Notes: generated by a model not told the origin, from the sequence alone. A DNA stretch of 64,000 nucleotides from an uncultured Desulfomonile sp. (GCA_903952205.1 CAJBEZ010000036.1:170685-234684), one strand, 5' to 3'. Counted from the stretch's first letter, positions 53,119-62,640 are shown. Translations and numbers: made by a program.

Positions 53119-54549
53119 ATGGTTCTCCAAATCAAACAGCAATTGCGTCAGGTCCAGCAACTGGTCATGACGCCGCAGTTACAACAGGCGATAAAACTCC
53201 TTCAGTACAACCATCTTGAAATGCTGGAGGCGGTAGAGCAGGAGTTGAAAGAGAACCCGGCGCTAGAGTTATCCACCTATGATGAGCCGTTCACAGATCA
53301 AGAATCCCCGACAAGAGATGACTTAAAGTCACTTGAAGATTCCACAACCGAATCCAGCAACCCTGCTGCCGAAGCATTGGCATCCGATTGGGACAATTAC
53401 CTGGAAAACTTTGGTGGAGATTACTCACCACCTTCTCGTGATTATTCCGACCGCCCGTCTTTTGAAAATCTTGTTTCGTACAAGAATAATCTTTTTCGAT
53501 ACTTGGTTGAGCAGCTTAGGTTAAGTCGGATTGACGGCGAGGACAGACGGATTGCGTTGGAGATCATCGGTAATCTCAATGACGATGGTTATTTAGACAT
53601 TTCATTGCAGGATTTGGCTGTAAATCTGGATTTTCCGATTGGAAGGATTGAAGGGGTTCTACAAAAAGTTCAGGATTTCGAACCTGTTGGAATAGGCGCT
53701 CGGGATTTGCGCGAATGTCTGGTGATTCAGGCTAGAGCGCTTGAACAGCCCAATGAAGTGGTCATCCGAATCCTGGAGGAAGCCTTTGATATTCTTAAAT
53801 CAGGGAAGATTGAACATTTGGCTCGCAGGATCAAGGCATCAATTAATGATACACAATCAGCGGTTCATTTGATTTCGAAGTTGAATACAAAACCTGGAAG
53901 AATTCTGGGAGCTTCTGATACTGTTTATGTGGCGCCGGATATTTTTATTTTCAAGGCTGGAAATGATTATTCCATCATATTAAATGATGATGGTTTGCCT
54001 CTCCTGAAGATCAATTCTATTTTTCAGAAGGCTTTGCACAATGGTTCTTCATCGTCTTCAACCAAGGATTACCTTCAGGAAAAGGTGCGCAACGCTATTT
54101 GGTTGATAAAAAGCATTCACCAGAGGCAGAGGACCATTTACAAAACTACCCAATCCATATTGAAGTTTCAGAGAGAATTTTTTGACAAGGGCATTGATTA
54201 TTTGAGGCCTTTGGTCCTTAAAGATGTTGCCGATGACATAGAAATGCACGAATCTACAGTAAGCAGGGTGACTTCAAACAAGTATGTTCATACTCCGCGA
54301 GGTATCTTTGAACTAAAGTTTTTTTTTAATTCAGGGATAAAACACGGAGCGGATGAAATCGCTTCCGAATCAGTAAAGAATCACATTTTAAGGATTTTGA
54401 GGTCTGAAGATCTCAAAAAACCGGTTAGTGACAAGCAAATAGTGGAGGAATTGGCCAAAAGCGACATCACCATAGCCCGGCGAACAGTGGCAAAGTACAG
54501 GGAGATGCTCGGGATTCCTCCGTCAAGCAAGAGAAAAAAGAAGTTTTGA
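53119..54549 (+). CDS. rpoN: RNA polymerase sigma-54 factor
   Basis: The 476-residue protein has region I (QQLVMTPQLQQAIKLLQYN and EQELKENPALEL), an acidic region II, the core-binding region III, and the C-terminal DNA-binding part. DDIEMHESTVSRVTSNKYVHTPRG (helix-turn-helix) and the RpoN box IARRTVAKYREMLGIP are present, so it is full length. It directs transcription at -24/-12 promoters with activator ATPases. It follows lptB by 15 bases and hpf follows, the typical order. I found no clear -24/-12 site in the window. Confidence 0.97.
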   Translation: MVLQIKQQLRQVQQLVMTPQLQQAIKLLQYNHLEMLEAVEQELKENPALELSTYDEPFTDQESPTRDDLKSLEDSTTESSNPAAEALASDWDNYLENFGGDYSPPSRDYSDRPSFENLVSYKNNLFRYLVEQLRLSRIDGEDRRIALEIIGNLNDDGYLDISLQDLAVNLDFPIGRIEGVLQKVQDFEPVGIGARDLRECLVIQARALEQPNEVVIRILEEAFDILKSGKIEHLARRIKASINDTQSAVHLISKLNTKPGRILGASDTVYVAPDIFIFKAGNDYSIILNDDGLPLLKINSIFQKALHNGSSSSSTKDYLQEKVRNAIWLIKSIHQRQRTIYKTTQSILKFQREFFDKGIDYLRPLVLKDVADDIEMHESTVSRVTSNKYVHTPRGIFELKFFFNSGIKHGADEIASESVKNHILRILRSEDLKKPVSDKQIVEELAKSDITIARRTVAKYREMLGIPPSSKRKKKF

Positions 54550-54592
54550 TAAACAGATCCACAGCCTCGGATCTGCTTAAGGAGGTAATAGC

Positions 54593-55135
54593 ATGCAAGT
54601 AGCGGTAACTTTCAGACACATGGAGCCTTCTGAGGCCCTCAAGACCTACGTTCAGGAAAGAACGGCGAAATTGACCAAGTACATTGACAAACCATTGGAA
54701 AGTCAGGTTACTCTATCTGTTCAAAAGTTCCGTCAAATGGCTGATGTTGTAATCAGTGTGGATGGTCTTCGAATAACCGGGCAAGAAACCCACGAGGATA
54801 TGTACGCCGCCATTGATCTAGTGATGGACAAGATAGAAAGACAGGTCAAAAAGTATAGAGGTAAAATCAGGCGACATAAACCATCACAGGGTAAGGAACT
54901 TAGATGGCGAAGAGACACCTACGAGTCTGAAAGTTTCGAAGACGACAAAGAACCTGTCATTGTGAAGACTGAAAACTATTTCATCAAACCAATGTCGGTT
55001 GACGAAGCAGCCATGCAGATGGACCTGTCTCACCAGGATTTTCTGGTTTTCAACAATGCTTCAACCCAGACAATTAATGTAGTATATAGAAGGAAAGATG
55101 GAAATTATGGATTGATAGTTCCTCAAAGCGCTTGA
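54593..55135 (+). CDS. hpf: ribosome hibernation promoting factor, long form
   Basis: The 180-residue protein has the N-terminal S30AE domain (residues 1-105: MQVAVTFRHMEPSEALKTYV, DVVISVDGLRITGQETHEDMY). A charged linker leads to the C-terminal dimerisation domain (ENYFIKPMSVDEAAMQMDL, NVVYRRKDGNYGLI). The long form makes 100S ribosome dimers without RMF. The ribosome site AAGGAGG is ideal. It follows rpoN by 43 bases and is separated from ptsN by a strong hairpin. Confidence 0.95.
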   Translation: MQVAVTFRHMEPSEALKTYVQERTAKLTKYIDKPLESQVTLSVQKFRQMADVVISVDGLRITGQETHEDMYAAIDLVMDKIERQVKKYRGKIRRHKPSQGKELRWRRDTYESESFEDDKEPVIVKTENYFIKPMSVDEAAMQMDLSHQDFLVFNNASTQTINVVYRRKDGNYGLIVPQSA

Positions 55136-55227
55136 GCCAATTTTTTTGTTTTCCAAACAACAAATTTGGTCCGGGCAAAATACTTTGAGCGTTTTGTTGG
55201 ATCAATCTTATAAAAGCTGACTAATAA

Positions 55228-55256
55228 AAAAGGGTGTAGGTAGCCTACACCCTTTT
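55228..55256. terminator. hairpin terminator between hpf and ptsN
   Basis: A perfect 13-bp inverted repeat, AAAAGGGTGTAGG and CCTACACCCTTTT, with a 3-base loop. The A and T ends make it a bidirectional intrinsic terminator. It would partly uncouple ptsN from the rpoN-hpf transcript. Confidence 0.85.
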
Positions 55257-55296
55257 GATTGAATGTAATTCCTGTAAGGTATGAAAGAGTTTGCAA

Positions 55297-55761
55297 ATGA
55301 GGATATTAGATTTCCTCGGCAGTAGCGCCATAATAGGATCGATGAAAGCAACTTCCAAGGAAGAAGCGTTGGCTGAACTTGTGGGTCCGATTCTGGAAGC
55401 GAACCCTGATTTAGACAAAAAACAATTGCTTCAGACAATATTAGAAAGAGAAAAGCTTGGAAGCACTGGACTTGGAGGCGGCGTAGCCATACCGCACGGT
55501 AAATTCGATGGTCTTGACAAATTGGCGGCAAGTTTTGGTCGAAGTCAAAAGGGAATCGATTTTTCATCTATGGACAATAAACCCGCCCACCTTTTTTTCA
55601 TGTTGATTGCTCCAAAGAATTGCGCTGGTGATCATCTCAAGGCATTAGCTCGAATATCCCGGCTCTTCAAAGACCCTATTCTCACCAACAGCCTGAAACA
55701 GGCTGAAAATTCGGCTCAAATCTATGGACTTCTCGAAGAAAGTGATCTTAAATTCCCATAA
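55297..55761 (+). CDS. ptsN: PTS IIA-Ntr regulatory protein
   Basis: The 154-residue protein (ATG at 55297; a TTG at 55291 is possible) is a PTS EIIA domain of the nitrogen-related type. The phosphorylated His lies in GGGVAIPHGK at about residue 66. The conserved TSKEEALAELVG helix and the LIAPKNCAGDHLKALARIS block are also present. It signals in phosphorylation relays linked to nitrogen, potassium or envelope control and is usually found beside rpoN and hpf, as here. The HPr kinase and rapZ genes often next in line are absent. Confidence 0.94.
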   Translation: MRILDFLGSSAIIGSMKATSKEEALAELVGPILEANPDLDKKQLLQTILEREKLGSTGLGGGVAIPHGKFDGLDKLAASFGRSQKGIDFSSMDNKPAHLFFMLIAPKNCAGDHLKALARISRLFKDPILTNSLKQAENSAQIYGLLEESDLKFP

Positions 55762-55815
55762 GTGTCGCAAATATCTTTAAAGAAGCTCCTTTGCAGTTTT
55801 TAAGGTTCAAAGGCC

Positions 55816-57045
55816 TCAGGAATCAGTTCTATAGGCGCAGAGATCACCGCACATGGTGCATGTTTCATGGTCTTCCGAACATGTTCGTGCTCTGATCTCT
55901 CTTGCAAGTTCCGGCGAAAGGGCCAATCTCAATTGCTCAGGCCAATTACGATCTTTTCTGGCCCTACTCATCTCTTCATCCCATTTCCAGGCCTCTTCGA
56001 CGCCCCGTGCTAAGTCTGCGGCGTGTCCAGCTATTCTGGACGCCAATACGCCTATTCGGACATCCTCCACATTGGGTAGGCCCAAATGCTCTGATGGAGT
56101 TACATAGCAAAGGAAATGAGCTCCATGAAACGCTGCTATAGCCCCCCCAATCGCTGATGTGATGTGATCCATACCCGGGGCAATATCGGTTACCAGAGGT
56201 CCAAGAACATAAAATGGCGCATTATCGCATAGTTGCTTTTGCAGCATCATTTGAGAAGCTATTTGATTTAATGGGACATGCCCTGGGCCTTCAATAATCG
56301 CCTGCACCCCTCTTTGCCTGGCTCGCCGATTTAATTCCCCCAAAGCTATAAGTTCCTCAACCTGGGCTGCATCCATCGAATCTGCTATCGCTCCAGGTCT
56401 CAGGCCATCACCTAAGCTCAAAACCATTCCATATTCTTTGCATATATCAAGGACTTCATCGAATCTTTCATATAGAGGATTTTCCTTATTATTCGATCTG
56501 ATCCATCTTGCAATAAAACTGCCGCCTCGACTAACTATGCCGCAAACTCGCGGTTTTCTTTTCAGGTGTTCTATTGCGCTGACGGTAACCCCACAGTGAA
56601 CAGTGACAAAACTGACGCCATCTTCCCCATGCAATCTGATAGCATCGAGCATCTCATCGCCAGTCATCTTTTCCGAGGCCCCTCGGGTGCGAACAGATCT
56701 CACTATTGCTTCGTAAATGGGAACTGACCCCACGGGAATGGCGGATTCGTTCACAATCTTTTTTCTGATGGACCTGAGATCACCGCCGGTGGAAAGGTCC
56801 ATCACGGCGTCAGATCCGGCCTTTACAGCCGCATCAAGCTTAAGAATTTCAAGGTCTTCGTCCACTAAATCGGGCGAAGTCCCTATATTCGCGTTGACTT
56901 TTACCTTGAGACCCTCTCCTACAGCCACCGCCCTGCCTGAAGGAGGAGCCTTGAATATCACAGCCCTGCCTGAATCTATAAGCTTTCCAAGTGTATCAAC
57001 TGTAACTCGTTCTTCTGAAGCGATTTGTTCGACCAATTTGTTCAA
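55816..57045 (-). CDS. thiC: phosphomethylpyrimidine synthase ThiC
   Basis: The 409-residue radical SAM enzyme converts AIR to HMP-P, the pyrimidine of thiamine. Seen are VNANIGTSPDLV, DAVMDLSTGGDL, VPIYEAI, GVSFVTVHCGVT, RGGSFIARWI, LSLGDGLRPGA, EGPGHVPLNQI and LCYVTPSEHLGLP, plus the C-terminal cluster cysteines in ETCTMCGDLC. It is the short form, lacking the N-terminal extension of enteric ThiC. Spacing of the last cysteines (x2, x3) differs slightly from C-x2-C-x4-C. No TPP riboswitch is seen in the short leader. YjbQ, encoded 30 kb upstream, could complement the thiamine pathway. Confidence 0.95.
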   Translation of the reverse strand: MNKLVEQIASEERVTVDTLGKLIDSGRAVIFKAPPSGRAVAVGEGLKVKVNANIGTSPDLVDEDLEILKLDAAVKAGSDAVMDLSTGGDLRSIRKKIVNESAIPVGSVPIYEAIVRSVRTRGASEKMTGDEMLDAIRLHGEDGVSFVTVHCGVTVSAIEHLKRKPRVCGIVSRGGSFIARWIRSNNKENPLYERFDEVLDICKEYGMVLSLGDGLRPGAIADSMDAAQVEELIALGELNRRARQRGVQAIIEGPGHVPLNQIASQMMLQKQLCDNAPFYVLGPLVTDIAPGMDHITSAIGGAIAAFHGAHFLCYVTPSEHLGLPNVEDVRIGVLASRIAGHAADLARGVEEAWKWDEEMSRARKDRNWPEQLRLALSPELAREIRARTCSEDHETCTMCGDLCAYRTDS

Positions 57046-57077
57046 GTCGGTTTACTCCAATCTCTTAGGTTCAAGGT

Positions 57078-57106
57078 AGTATATTTGCCAAGCAGATAAT
57101 TGTCCA
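57078..57106 (-). promoter_or_regulatory. promoter of thiC
   Basis: On the minus strand TGGACA (57106-57101), a 17-base spacer and TATACT (57083-57078), each 5/6 to consensus. The start of transcription near 57071 leaves a leader of only about 25 bases. Confidence 0.65.
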
Positions 57107-57206
57107 CTGCGTTTCGGGAAACCAGCCTCCACAATGACCGGATTTTTCCCGCCGGCGAATTATTGGTTGATCCATAAACCTTCCCTTAATTTCCAAAAAA
57201 GTCTTC

Positions 57207-59468
57207 TCATTTCGACTCTACATAAATTCCGATTTGAGCCGCTTCGTTAAAAGGCGTCACCGCATGAATCGAGTGCGCTCCAATAGAAGGCGTCCAATAG
57301 AATTCATAGGGCGGCGGCGTCCTGGTTACCTCTTTTCCATCCATCAGCCAGATAATTTCATTTACCACTTCCTGTGGTTGAGCTCTAAAGACTATGGTTG
57401 AAGGAAACAAATTCGAACATACGAAACGGTCACCGTCATGAGGAGTGACTATTTCTACACCCCTTCTTTTTATTTTATTCCGCGTGGGCGCTTGAGCTTC
57501 GCCCAATCCTACGGCCTTATCAAGCCTGAACCTGCCCGATCCCTGTTCTTTCTCTCTATTGTGGATCCATTTTGCGTATGCCGGCCCCAGATAAATATGT
57601 TCCTGATCCCCTGATTTGACAGCCTGTTCATGAATCTGACGTTCTTTACTGTCTTCAAAACTAGTCGAAATTTTTTCGCTGAATTTGTCAGACGCAATGA
57701 ATTCGTTTCCGGAATAGAGCGACGACATGACTTCATTCAGGATCGGCCCACATGAAGACGATCCAAAGGCGTCTCTCGTCGGTGAGCCATCAAAATTTCC
57801 CGCCCAAACACCGACAACATGTTTTGCGGTATAACCAACGGCCCATGAATCTCTAAACTTACTACTCGTTCCTGTCTTTATGGCGACAGGGAAATTAAAA
57901 TCAAAATATACGGGATTTCCAAAGGTGAGTATCCTGGCAAGAGGGTCTTGCAGAATATCAGTAATCTCAGAAGCGACTTCTTCTGAAAAAATTCTCTTGA
58001 TATTGCCCTGCTCCGTAGGTCTTAGTCTCAAAGGCTCAAACTTTCCTCCAGCGCTCAAACACGAGTACGCCTGAACCAAATCACAAAGCCTGATCTCTAT
58101 CGCCCCAATCGACAGCCCCAGACCATACTTCTCAGCCTGACCATTTTTTTCTGAAATTAATCCTAGACGCTTCAGGACAGAATAGAAATCGCCAACCTCA
58201 ATGAGTTCCATTATCTTTATGGCCGGGATGTTCAACGAGCTTCCCAAGGCGGATCTCAAATTCACGGGGCCGTACGAAATTCTGTTTGCGTTAAACGGCA
58301 TGTAATCGCCGTTAACCGTTTTGTAACTTTTGAAAGTGTCAGCGATCTCCGAAGAATCTGAAAATCCCTTCGATAAAGCTAGAGCGTAAAGAAAGGGTTT
58401 GAGTGTCGAGCCTGCGGATCTAAAACAAGTGGCGCCGTTGTTGTAACCGAGAGCGTCGTCTCCATAGTTCAAAGACCCCACCATGCTGAGAACTTCCCGG
58501 TTCTCGGTTGCGACTACCATCACCGCCGCCTGGCTTACGCCCAGACGGCGCAATCTATTTTTGTGCGACTGAAGTGTTTTTTCTATGGAGCGTTGGAGGT
58601 TTAAATCAAGGGTTGTACGAATTTCAGCCATCCCTCCTGAATCTCTGTTCAAAATATGGCCAACAAAATGTGGCGCTTCGTTCGGAAATATTCTCGGACG
58701 GAAGGCTAACGGCCCCAGTGAATCAGGCCTGTTGACGCACTCATGCGGAAGCGTCCCCTCATGAACCATTTTCTTAACAAGAGTATCCGCATTCCTTAAT
58801 AATTCACTTTGTCCCTTCGGTCGAGTTGGATCCAAACGGCTCGGAGCTCGCGGAATCACCGCTAAACAGGCGGCTTCATAAAATCCAATTGATTGGAGAT
58901 CTTTAGAAAAATAGATTAACGACGCTACGCCTGCCCCACGAAGCTGCCCCCCCATGGGGACCATGTTGAGATAAAGCTCCATGATCTCGTTCTTGGATAG
59001 TTGGATCTCAAGTTTTACGCTCTCCAACAATTCGATCAATTTTGAATAGTAGTTTCTCTGGCGGGGATTAAGTAATCTTACCACCTGTTGTGATATTGTT
59101 GAGGCTCCAGAGACTTTCCTTTGATGTTTCAGGTTGGTGTAGGCTGCCCGAATTATCGCTGGAGGGTCAAAACCCGGATGATAAAGGAATCTTCGGTCTT
59201 CGGCGCAGATTGCCGCTTGAATTAAGGTATTAGGTATTTCCTCCAGCTTCCTCCAAACATTTACATGTCCATTTTTGTCTGGAATAAACTTCAGGATCTG
59301 CCCGTTTCGGTCGGTTACAAATCTTGCCGGTTTGTTTTTCTCGCAATCAAAGGCTTTTCTAAAATCAGGAGCGTAGCAAGCCAATAAAATAATCAGATTT
59401 AGACCAAAAACTAATACTATTGTTGCGCATAACGAAAGAAGTAATCTCTTGGAGAGATAGTCAGGCAT
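57207..59468 (-). CDS. pbpC: penicillin-binding protein 1C
   Basis: The 753-residue bifunctional enzyme has an N-terminal membrane anchor (residues 8-32), a GT51 glycosyltransferase domain (AAICAEDRRFLYHPGFD with the catalytic Glu, GASTISQQVVRLL) and a transpeptidase domain. The latter has STLKPFLYALAL (active-site Ser with Lys), SLNIPAIKIM and KTGTSSKFRDSWAVGYT. The C-terminal BiPBP_C domain, IEIVTPHDGDRFVCSN-like with PQEVVNEIIWLMDGKEV, is characteristic of PbpC. It makes and cross-links peptidoglycan. Alpha-2-macroglobulin (yfhM), its common partner, is not in the window. It begins 12 bases after the CoA-ligase relic. Confidence 0.95.
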   Translation of the reverse strand: MPDYLSKRLLLSLCATIVLVFGLNLIILLACYAPDFRKAFDCEKNKPARFVTDRNGQILKFIPDKNGHVNVWRKLEEIPNTLIQAAICAEDRRFLYHPGFDPPAIIRAAYTNLKHQRKVSGASTISQQVVRLLNPRQRNYYSKLIELLESVKLEIQLSKNEIMELYLNMVPMGGQLRGAGVASLIYFSKDLQSIGFYEAACLAVIPRAPSRLDPTRPKGQSELLRNADTLVKKMVHEGTLPHECVNRPDSLGPLAFRPRIFPNEAPHFVGHILNRDSGGMAEIRTTLDLNLQRSIEKTLQSHKNRLRRLGVSQAAVMVVATENREVLSMVGSLNYGDDALGYNNGATCFRSAGSTLKPFLYALALSKGFSDSSEIADTFKSYKTVNGDYMPFNANRISYGPVNLRSALGSSLNIPAIKIMELIEVGDFYSVLKRLGLISEKNGQAEKYGLGLSIGAIEIRLCDLVQAYSCLSAGGKFEPLRLRPTEQGNIKRIFSEEVASEITDILQDPLARILTFGNPVYFDFNFPVAIKTGTSSKFRDSWAVGYTAKHVVGVWAGNFDGSPTRDAFGSSSCGPILNEVMSSLYSGNEFIASDKFSEKISTSFEDSKERQIHEQAVKSGDQEHIYLGPAYAKWIHNREKEQGSGRFRLDKAVGLGEAQAPTRNKIKRRGVEIVTPHDGDRFVCSNLFPSTIVFRAQPQEVVNEIIWLMDGKEVTRTPPPYEFYWTPSIGAHSIHAVTPFNEAAQIGIYVESK

Positions 59469-59480
59469 GACATTCCTTGT

Positions 59481-59664
59481 TTAAGGTTCCTTTATTCGTT
59501 TTTTAATTGATGAAATTAACGCTCCAGGTTCCCCTGCGCACGTTATTTTTCTTATGGGGAGTCCATCCGGATCAATCCCCAGTTTTTTTGACCGCTGCAT
59601 CAGCCATTCCAGGCACATAGGTCGGTGTGGCCATCATGGCGGTGGCTCCGATATCAGCGTTAAC
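59481..59664 (-). pseudogene. internal fragment of a phenylacetate-CoA ligase (PaaK-like), frameshifted
   Basis: Directly after the dctM stop the minus strand encodes GATAMMATPTYVPGMADAAV, then, after a one-base shift in a run of seven A, LGIDPDGLPIRKITCAGEPG and SSIKKRIKE, ending at TAA 59483-59481. These match in order the conserved ATPTY, GIDP and EPG blocks of phenylacetate-CoA ligases (about 430 residues). Both ends are missing, so about 60 residues from the middle survive. It lies between dctM and pbpC and probably marks a deletion that removed the rest of a ligase gene once in the TRAP operon. Confidence 0.8.
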
Positions 59665-60966
59665 TTACTTCATGAATGTGTTTGGGGCCCAAAGTGAAAT
59701 CTCCGGGAACAGCAATAATATAAGGAGGCATATTACCATACCGACAAGATAGGGGTACACACCCTTGTAAATAGTGCCTACTGGTTCTTTTGTGACACCG
59801 GAGACAACAAACGCGTTGATTGCGACAGGGGGCAAGATAATTCCGATCATGGTTATGACACAAACTATTACTCCGAACCATATTGGGTCATATCCCATCT
59901 TGATGACTACCGGCAGGAATATGGGGGTGGCTAGAATCAGGAAAGCAAGATCTTCAATGAATGATCCGCCAATGAGGTACACGGCGACAATAATCAACAT
60001 GATTATATTGCGATCAAGCTGCAGACCTTCCATCCACTGCGCTACCAAAAAGGGAGTTCTTGTGACAGCGAAAAAATGACCAAGAATCGTGGCGCCTGCA
60101 ATTAACACCAAAACCATGCAGGCTATTCGCAATGTTTCTTTTATGGCTTTGATGAATTTCTTCAAATTCATATCTTTTTTCGCAAAGGTAAGCAAAAGAA
60201 CCGCCGTTGTTCCTATACTTCCAGCCTCGGTGGGCGTAAAAAAACCATACATGAGCCCTCCCACAACAACGATGAAGATTAACCCCACCAACAAGACAGG
60301 AGGGAGGGAAGCGAACCTCTGATCCCATGTGGATCTATCTCCTCGGGGACCCAACGACGGGTTGATGATATTCCATCCTATGACGGTGGCCGCAAATGAA
60401 AAAGCGATCATAAGTCCGGGGATTATCCCGGCCAGGAATAGCTTGCCAATGGAGGTTTCCGTTAGAATTCCATAGATTATGAGCACAACGCTTGGTGGAA
60501 TCAATATTCCCAACGTGCCGACAGTTGCTACAGTACCACACGATAATCTTCTATCATATCCGTACCTATCCATTTCAGGAACGGCAATCGTGGCGAACGT
60601 AGCCGCCGTAGCCGGAGAAGAGCCACATATCGCTTTAAACATTGTGGCGGCCACGACTGTTCCAATGGCCAGTCCTCCAGGTATGTGACCCAGAAACTTG
60701 TAGGCGGAATCATAAAGACTTCTGGCTACTCCCCCGCTCGCGCCGACCTGTCCCATCAACACAAACATTGGTATTACCGTGAAGCCATAAGACGAAAAAA
60801 CGCTGAAAATATCCTTTGCGACTAGACTGAATGCGGCGTCGATATTTATTATGGCCGCAAATCCTATGAAACCGGCCAAGGCCATTGCAAAGCCGATTTC
60901 CAATCCGATAAAGAAAAGCCCAAACAACAGCAGGATTACCAGTAAACTGATTGCCGCGACACTCAT
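59665..60966 (-). CDS. dctM: TRAP transporter large permease
   Basis: The 433-residue membrane protein has about 12 hydrophobic segments and DctM signatures such as PMFVLMGQVGASGGVARSLY, GILIPPSVVLIIYG, YGFFTPTEAGSIGTTAVL and FIEDLAFLILATPIFLP. It forms the transport channel of a Na-driven uptake system for organic acids. It overlaps dctQ by 4 bases (ATGA) and ends just before the CoA-ligase relic. Since the relic was probably a cotranscribed acid-CoA ligase, the substrate may be an aromatic or other carboxylate. Confidence 0.95.
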   Translation of the reverse strand: MSVAAISLLVILLLFGLFFIGLEIGFAMALAGFIGFAAIINIDAAFSLVAKDIFSVFSSYGFTVIPMFVLMGQVGASGGVARSLYDSAYKFLGHIPGGLAIGTVVAATMFKAICGSSPATAATFATIAVPEMDRYGYDRRLSCGTVATVGTLGILIPPSVVLIIYGILTETSIGKLFLAGIIPGLMIAFSFAATVIGWNIINPSLGPRGDRSTWDQRFASLPPVLLVGLIFIVVVGGLMYGFFTPTEAGSIGTTAVLLLTFAKKDMNLKKFIKAIKETLRIACMVLVLIAGATILGHFFAVTRTPFLVAQWMEGLQLDRNIIMLIIVAVYLIGGSFIEDLAFLILATPIFLPVVIKMGYDPIWFGVIVCVITMIGIILPPVAINAFVVSGVTKEPVGTIYKGVYPYLVGMVICLLILLLFPEISLWAPNTFMK

Positions 60967-61442
60967 AGCACCGGTTCCTTCGTCTCCAGGATGTCATTAA
61001 ACAGCGTAAGACACTCTATTAAGCAACAAACAGACAGGCCCCACGCCACTGGATACAAGGGTAGTTGCAAGGTAGGGGTGACTTCCCCGTTGATTCTAAA
61101 ATCGGTTCCCATTGACCAGAGATTCACCGCAATTGTCAGAAATAGCGAAATACCTATCAGACGCACAATGATCCTCAGTAAACGTCTCAATCCCCCTGAA
61201 AGCACGCTCGGCAAGAAATCCATTATTACGTGACCGTTGGATCGAGAAGTCTCCGGAATTGCGAAGCCCACCACTATAGCGCCAAGTAAGCCGACGAGTT
61301 CATATGTGCCTACAATTGGACGCTGAAATGATCTCAAAATTACATCACTCACCGTTAGAACCATGCTTGCGGCCAGCGCTACACCTGCAAGCGCAAACAT
61401 TGATTTTGACAACGCGCGACTCAAAGCTGAGATTAAGTTCAA
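60963..61442 (-). CDS. dctQ: TRAP transporter small permease
   Basis: The 159-residue protein has four membrane helices, as usual for DctQ: residues about 13-35, 45-65, 88-108 and 125-148, with the typical VILRSFQRPIVGTYELVGLLG and SNGHVIMDFLP. It pairs with DctM. Its gene sits between dctP and dctM, with a 4-base overlap to dctM and a 70-base gap from dctP. Confidence 0.93.
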   Translation of the reverse strand: MNLISALSRALSKSMFALAGVALAASMVLTVSDVILRSFQRPIVGTYELVGLLGAIVVGFAIPETSRSNGHVIMDFLPSVLSGGLRRLLRIIVRLIGISLFLTIAVNLWSMGTDFRINGEVTPTLQLPLYPVAWGLSVCCLIECLTLFNDILETKEPVL

Positions 61443-61512
61443 AGCGCCACTCCAAAGAAGTAACGGTACAACTCCCCTGATGGAACTGCAGCCGTTATCA
61501 TGTTTTAGTGTA

Positions 61513-62538
61513 TCAGGGATTTTTACTTAACCATTCAATGCTGAACTGAAGAGCCTCTCCGCCCGGCAATCCTTTTTCTTTCATGTTAGCCACATATTCC
61601 TCAAGAACCGGCTTCACCATTTTCGCCCAACGTTCATTTTCTTCCTTCGAAAGTGGAATCACCTGATTACCCTGCTGAAGGGTGAACTCCTCACCAGCCT
61701 TGTCCATTTCATCAGTCGCAGTACCGGTCTTGTCGATCCATTCTTCACTGATCTTTTCGATTGTTTTCTGTACGTCCTTGGGTAAAGCGTCCCATTTCTT
61801 CTTGTTCATGGCGACAAAAAAACCAGTAGTGTAAGCTGAATCAAAGTTCTGAGTTGTGGATTTAATGACTTCTGCGTATTTCCAGCCTTTAAGTGTTTCA
61901 ATGGGCGACACGAGACCATCCACCACACCCTTCTGCAGGGCATCATAGGCGTCATTCTGGGGCATCGCCACCGGGGTAGCTCCCAGAGCGCTCACAACTT
62001 TTGCGCTTGTTCCGGTAGTTCTAATCTTCATTCCCTTGAGATCTTCCATAACCTTCACAGGCTTTTTTGTATGAAAAATGCCCGGGCCATGTCCATAAAG
62101 ATACAAAATTTTCACATCAGAGAATTCTTTGGGGTTGAATTTCTGATAAAAAGCGTTTGTCAACCTCGTAGCCTGGATACCACTTTTGTATCCTAAAGGT
62201 AAATCGATGACTTCAGACAGGGGAAACCGACCTTTTGTGTAGCTTAGGCAAGACATTCCAATGTCGGCTATGCCCTTGACTACTCCGTCATAAGTCTGAT
62301 CCGCAGGCGTTAAGGTAGCCCCGGGAAACATGTTTATCTTCACAGCCCCGTTAGTTCTCTTCTCTACCTCCTTCGCCCACTCAGTAGCTAGCAAAGTGTG
62401 TCCATGTGTCGCAGGAAAAAAGATTGAATAATTTAGTTCTGTTGTTTTAGCGCAGACTTCGGCTACACCGGACTGGAGTGAAAAACAAAGAATTAAAACC
62501 AGCATCAATACACAAAATAGTTTGATTTTTACGCACAT
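61513..62538 (-). CDS. dctP: TRAP transporter substrate-binding protein
   Basis: The 341-residue protein has a signal peptide (residues 1-30, ending AEVCA-K). The DctP fold follows: NYSIFFPATHGHTLLATEWA, VKINMFPGATLTPADQTYDG, MKIRTTGTSAKVVSALGATP and PQNDAYDALQKGVVDGLVSP, where the Arg in IRTTG normally binds the substrate carboxylate. AGGAG is well placed before the ATG. TATAAT (minus strand, 62586-62581) may be its -10, but no good -35 is seen. The sequence resembles DctP groups for aromatic or dicarboxylic acids. Confidence 0.95.
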   Translation of the reverse strand: MCVKIKLFCVLMLVLILCFSLQSGVAEVCAKTTELNYSIFFPATHGHTLLATEWAKEVEKRTNGAVKINMFPGATLTPADQTYDGVVKGIADIGMSCLSYTKGRFPLSEVIDLPLGYKSGIQATRLTNAFYQKFNPKEFSDVKILYLYGHGPGIFHTKKPVKVMEDLKGMKIRTTGTSAKVVSALGATPVAMPQNDAYDALQKGVVDGLVSPIETLKGWKYAEVIKSTTQNFDSAYTTGFFVAMNKKKWDALPKDVQKTIEKISEEWIDKTGTATDEMDKAGEEFTLQQGNQVIPLSKEENERWAKMVKPVLEEYVANMKEKGLPGGEALQFSIEWLSKNP

Positions 62539-62640
62539 TTTATTCTCCTGTATTTTTGTGGTTCACGAATCACTTTCCAAATTATACTCAACTAATTCTT
62601 CCAGTCTCTATTATGCACCATTCTAATATATCATTGGAAC

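Noticed and set aside
53119..54549. Expectation of sigma-54 promoters near rpoN or rtcB
   Set aside because: I looked for TGGCAC-N5-TTGC type sites with GG and GC ten bases apart; the nearest candidate at 33329 has the wrong spacing.
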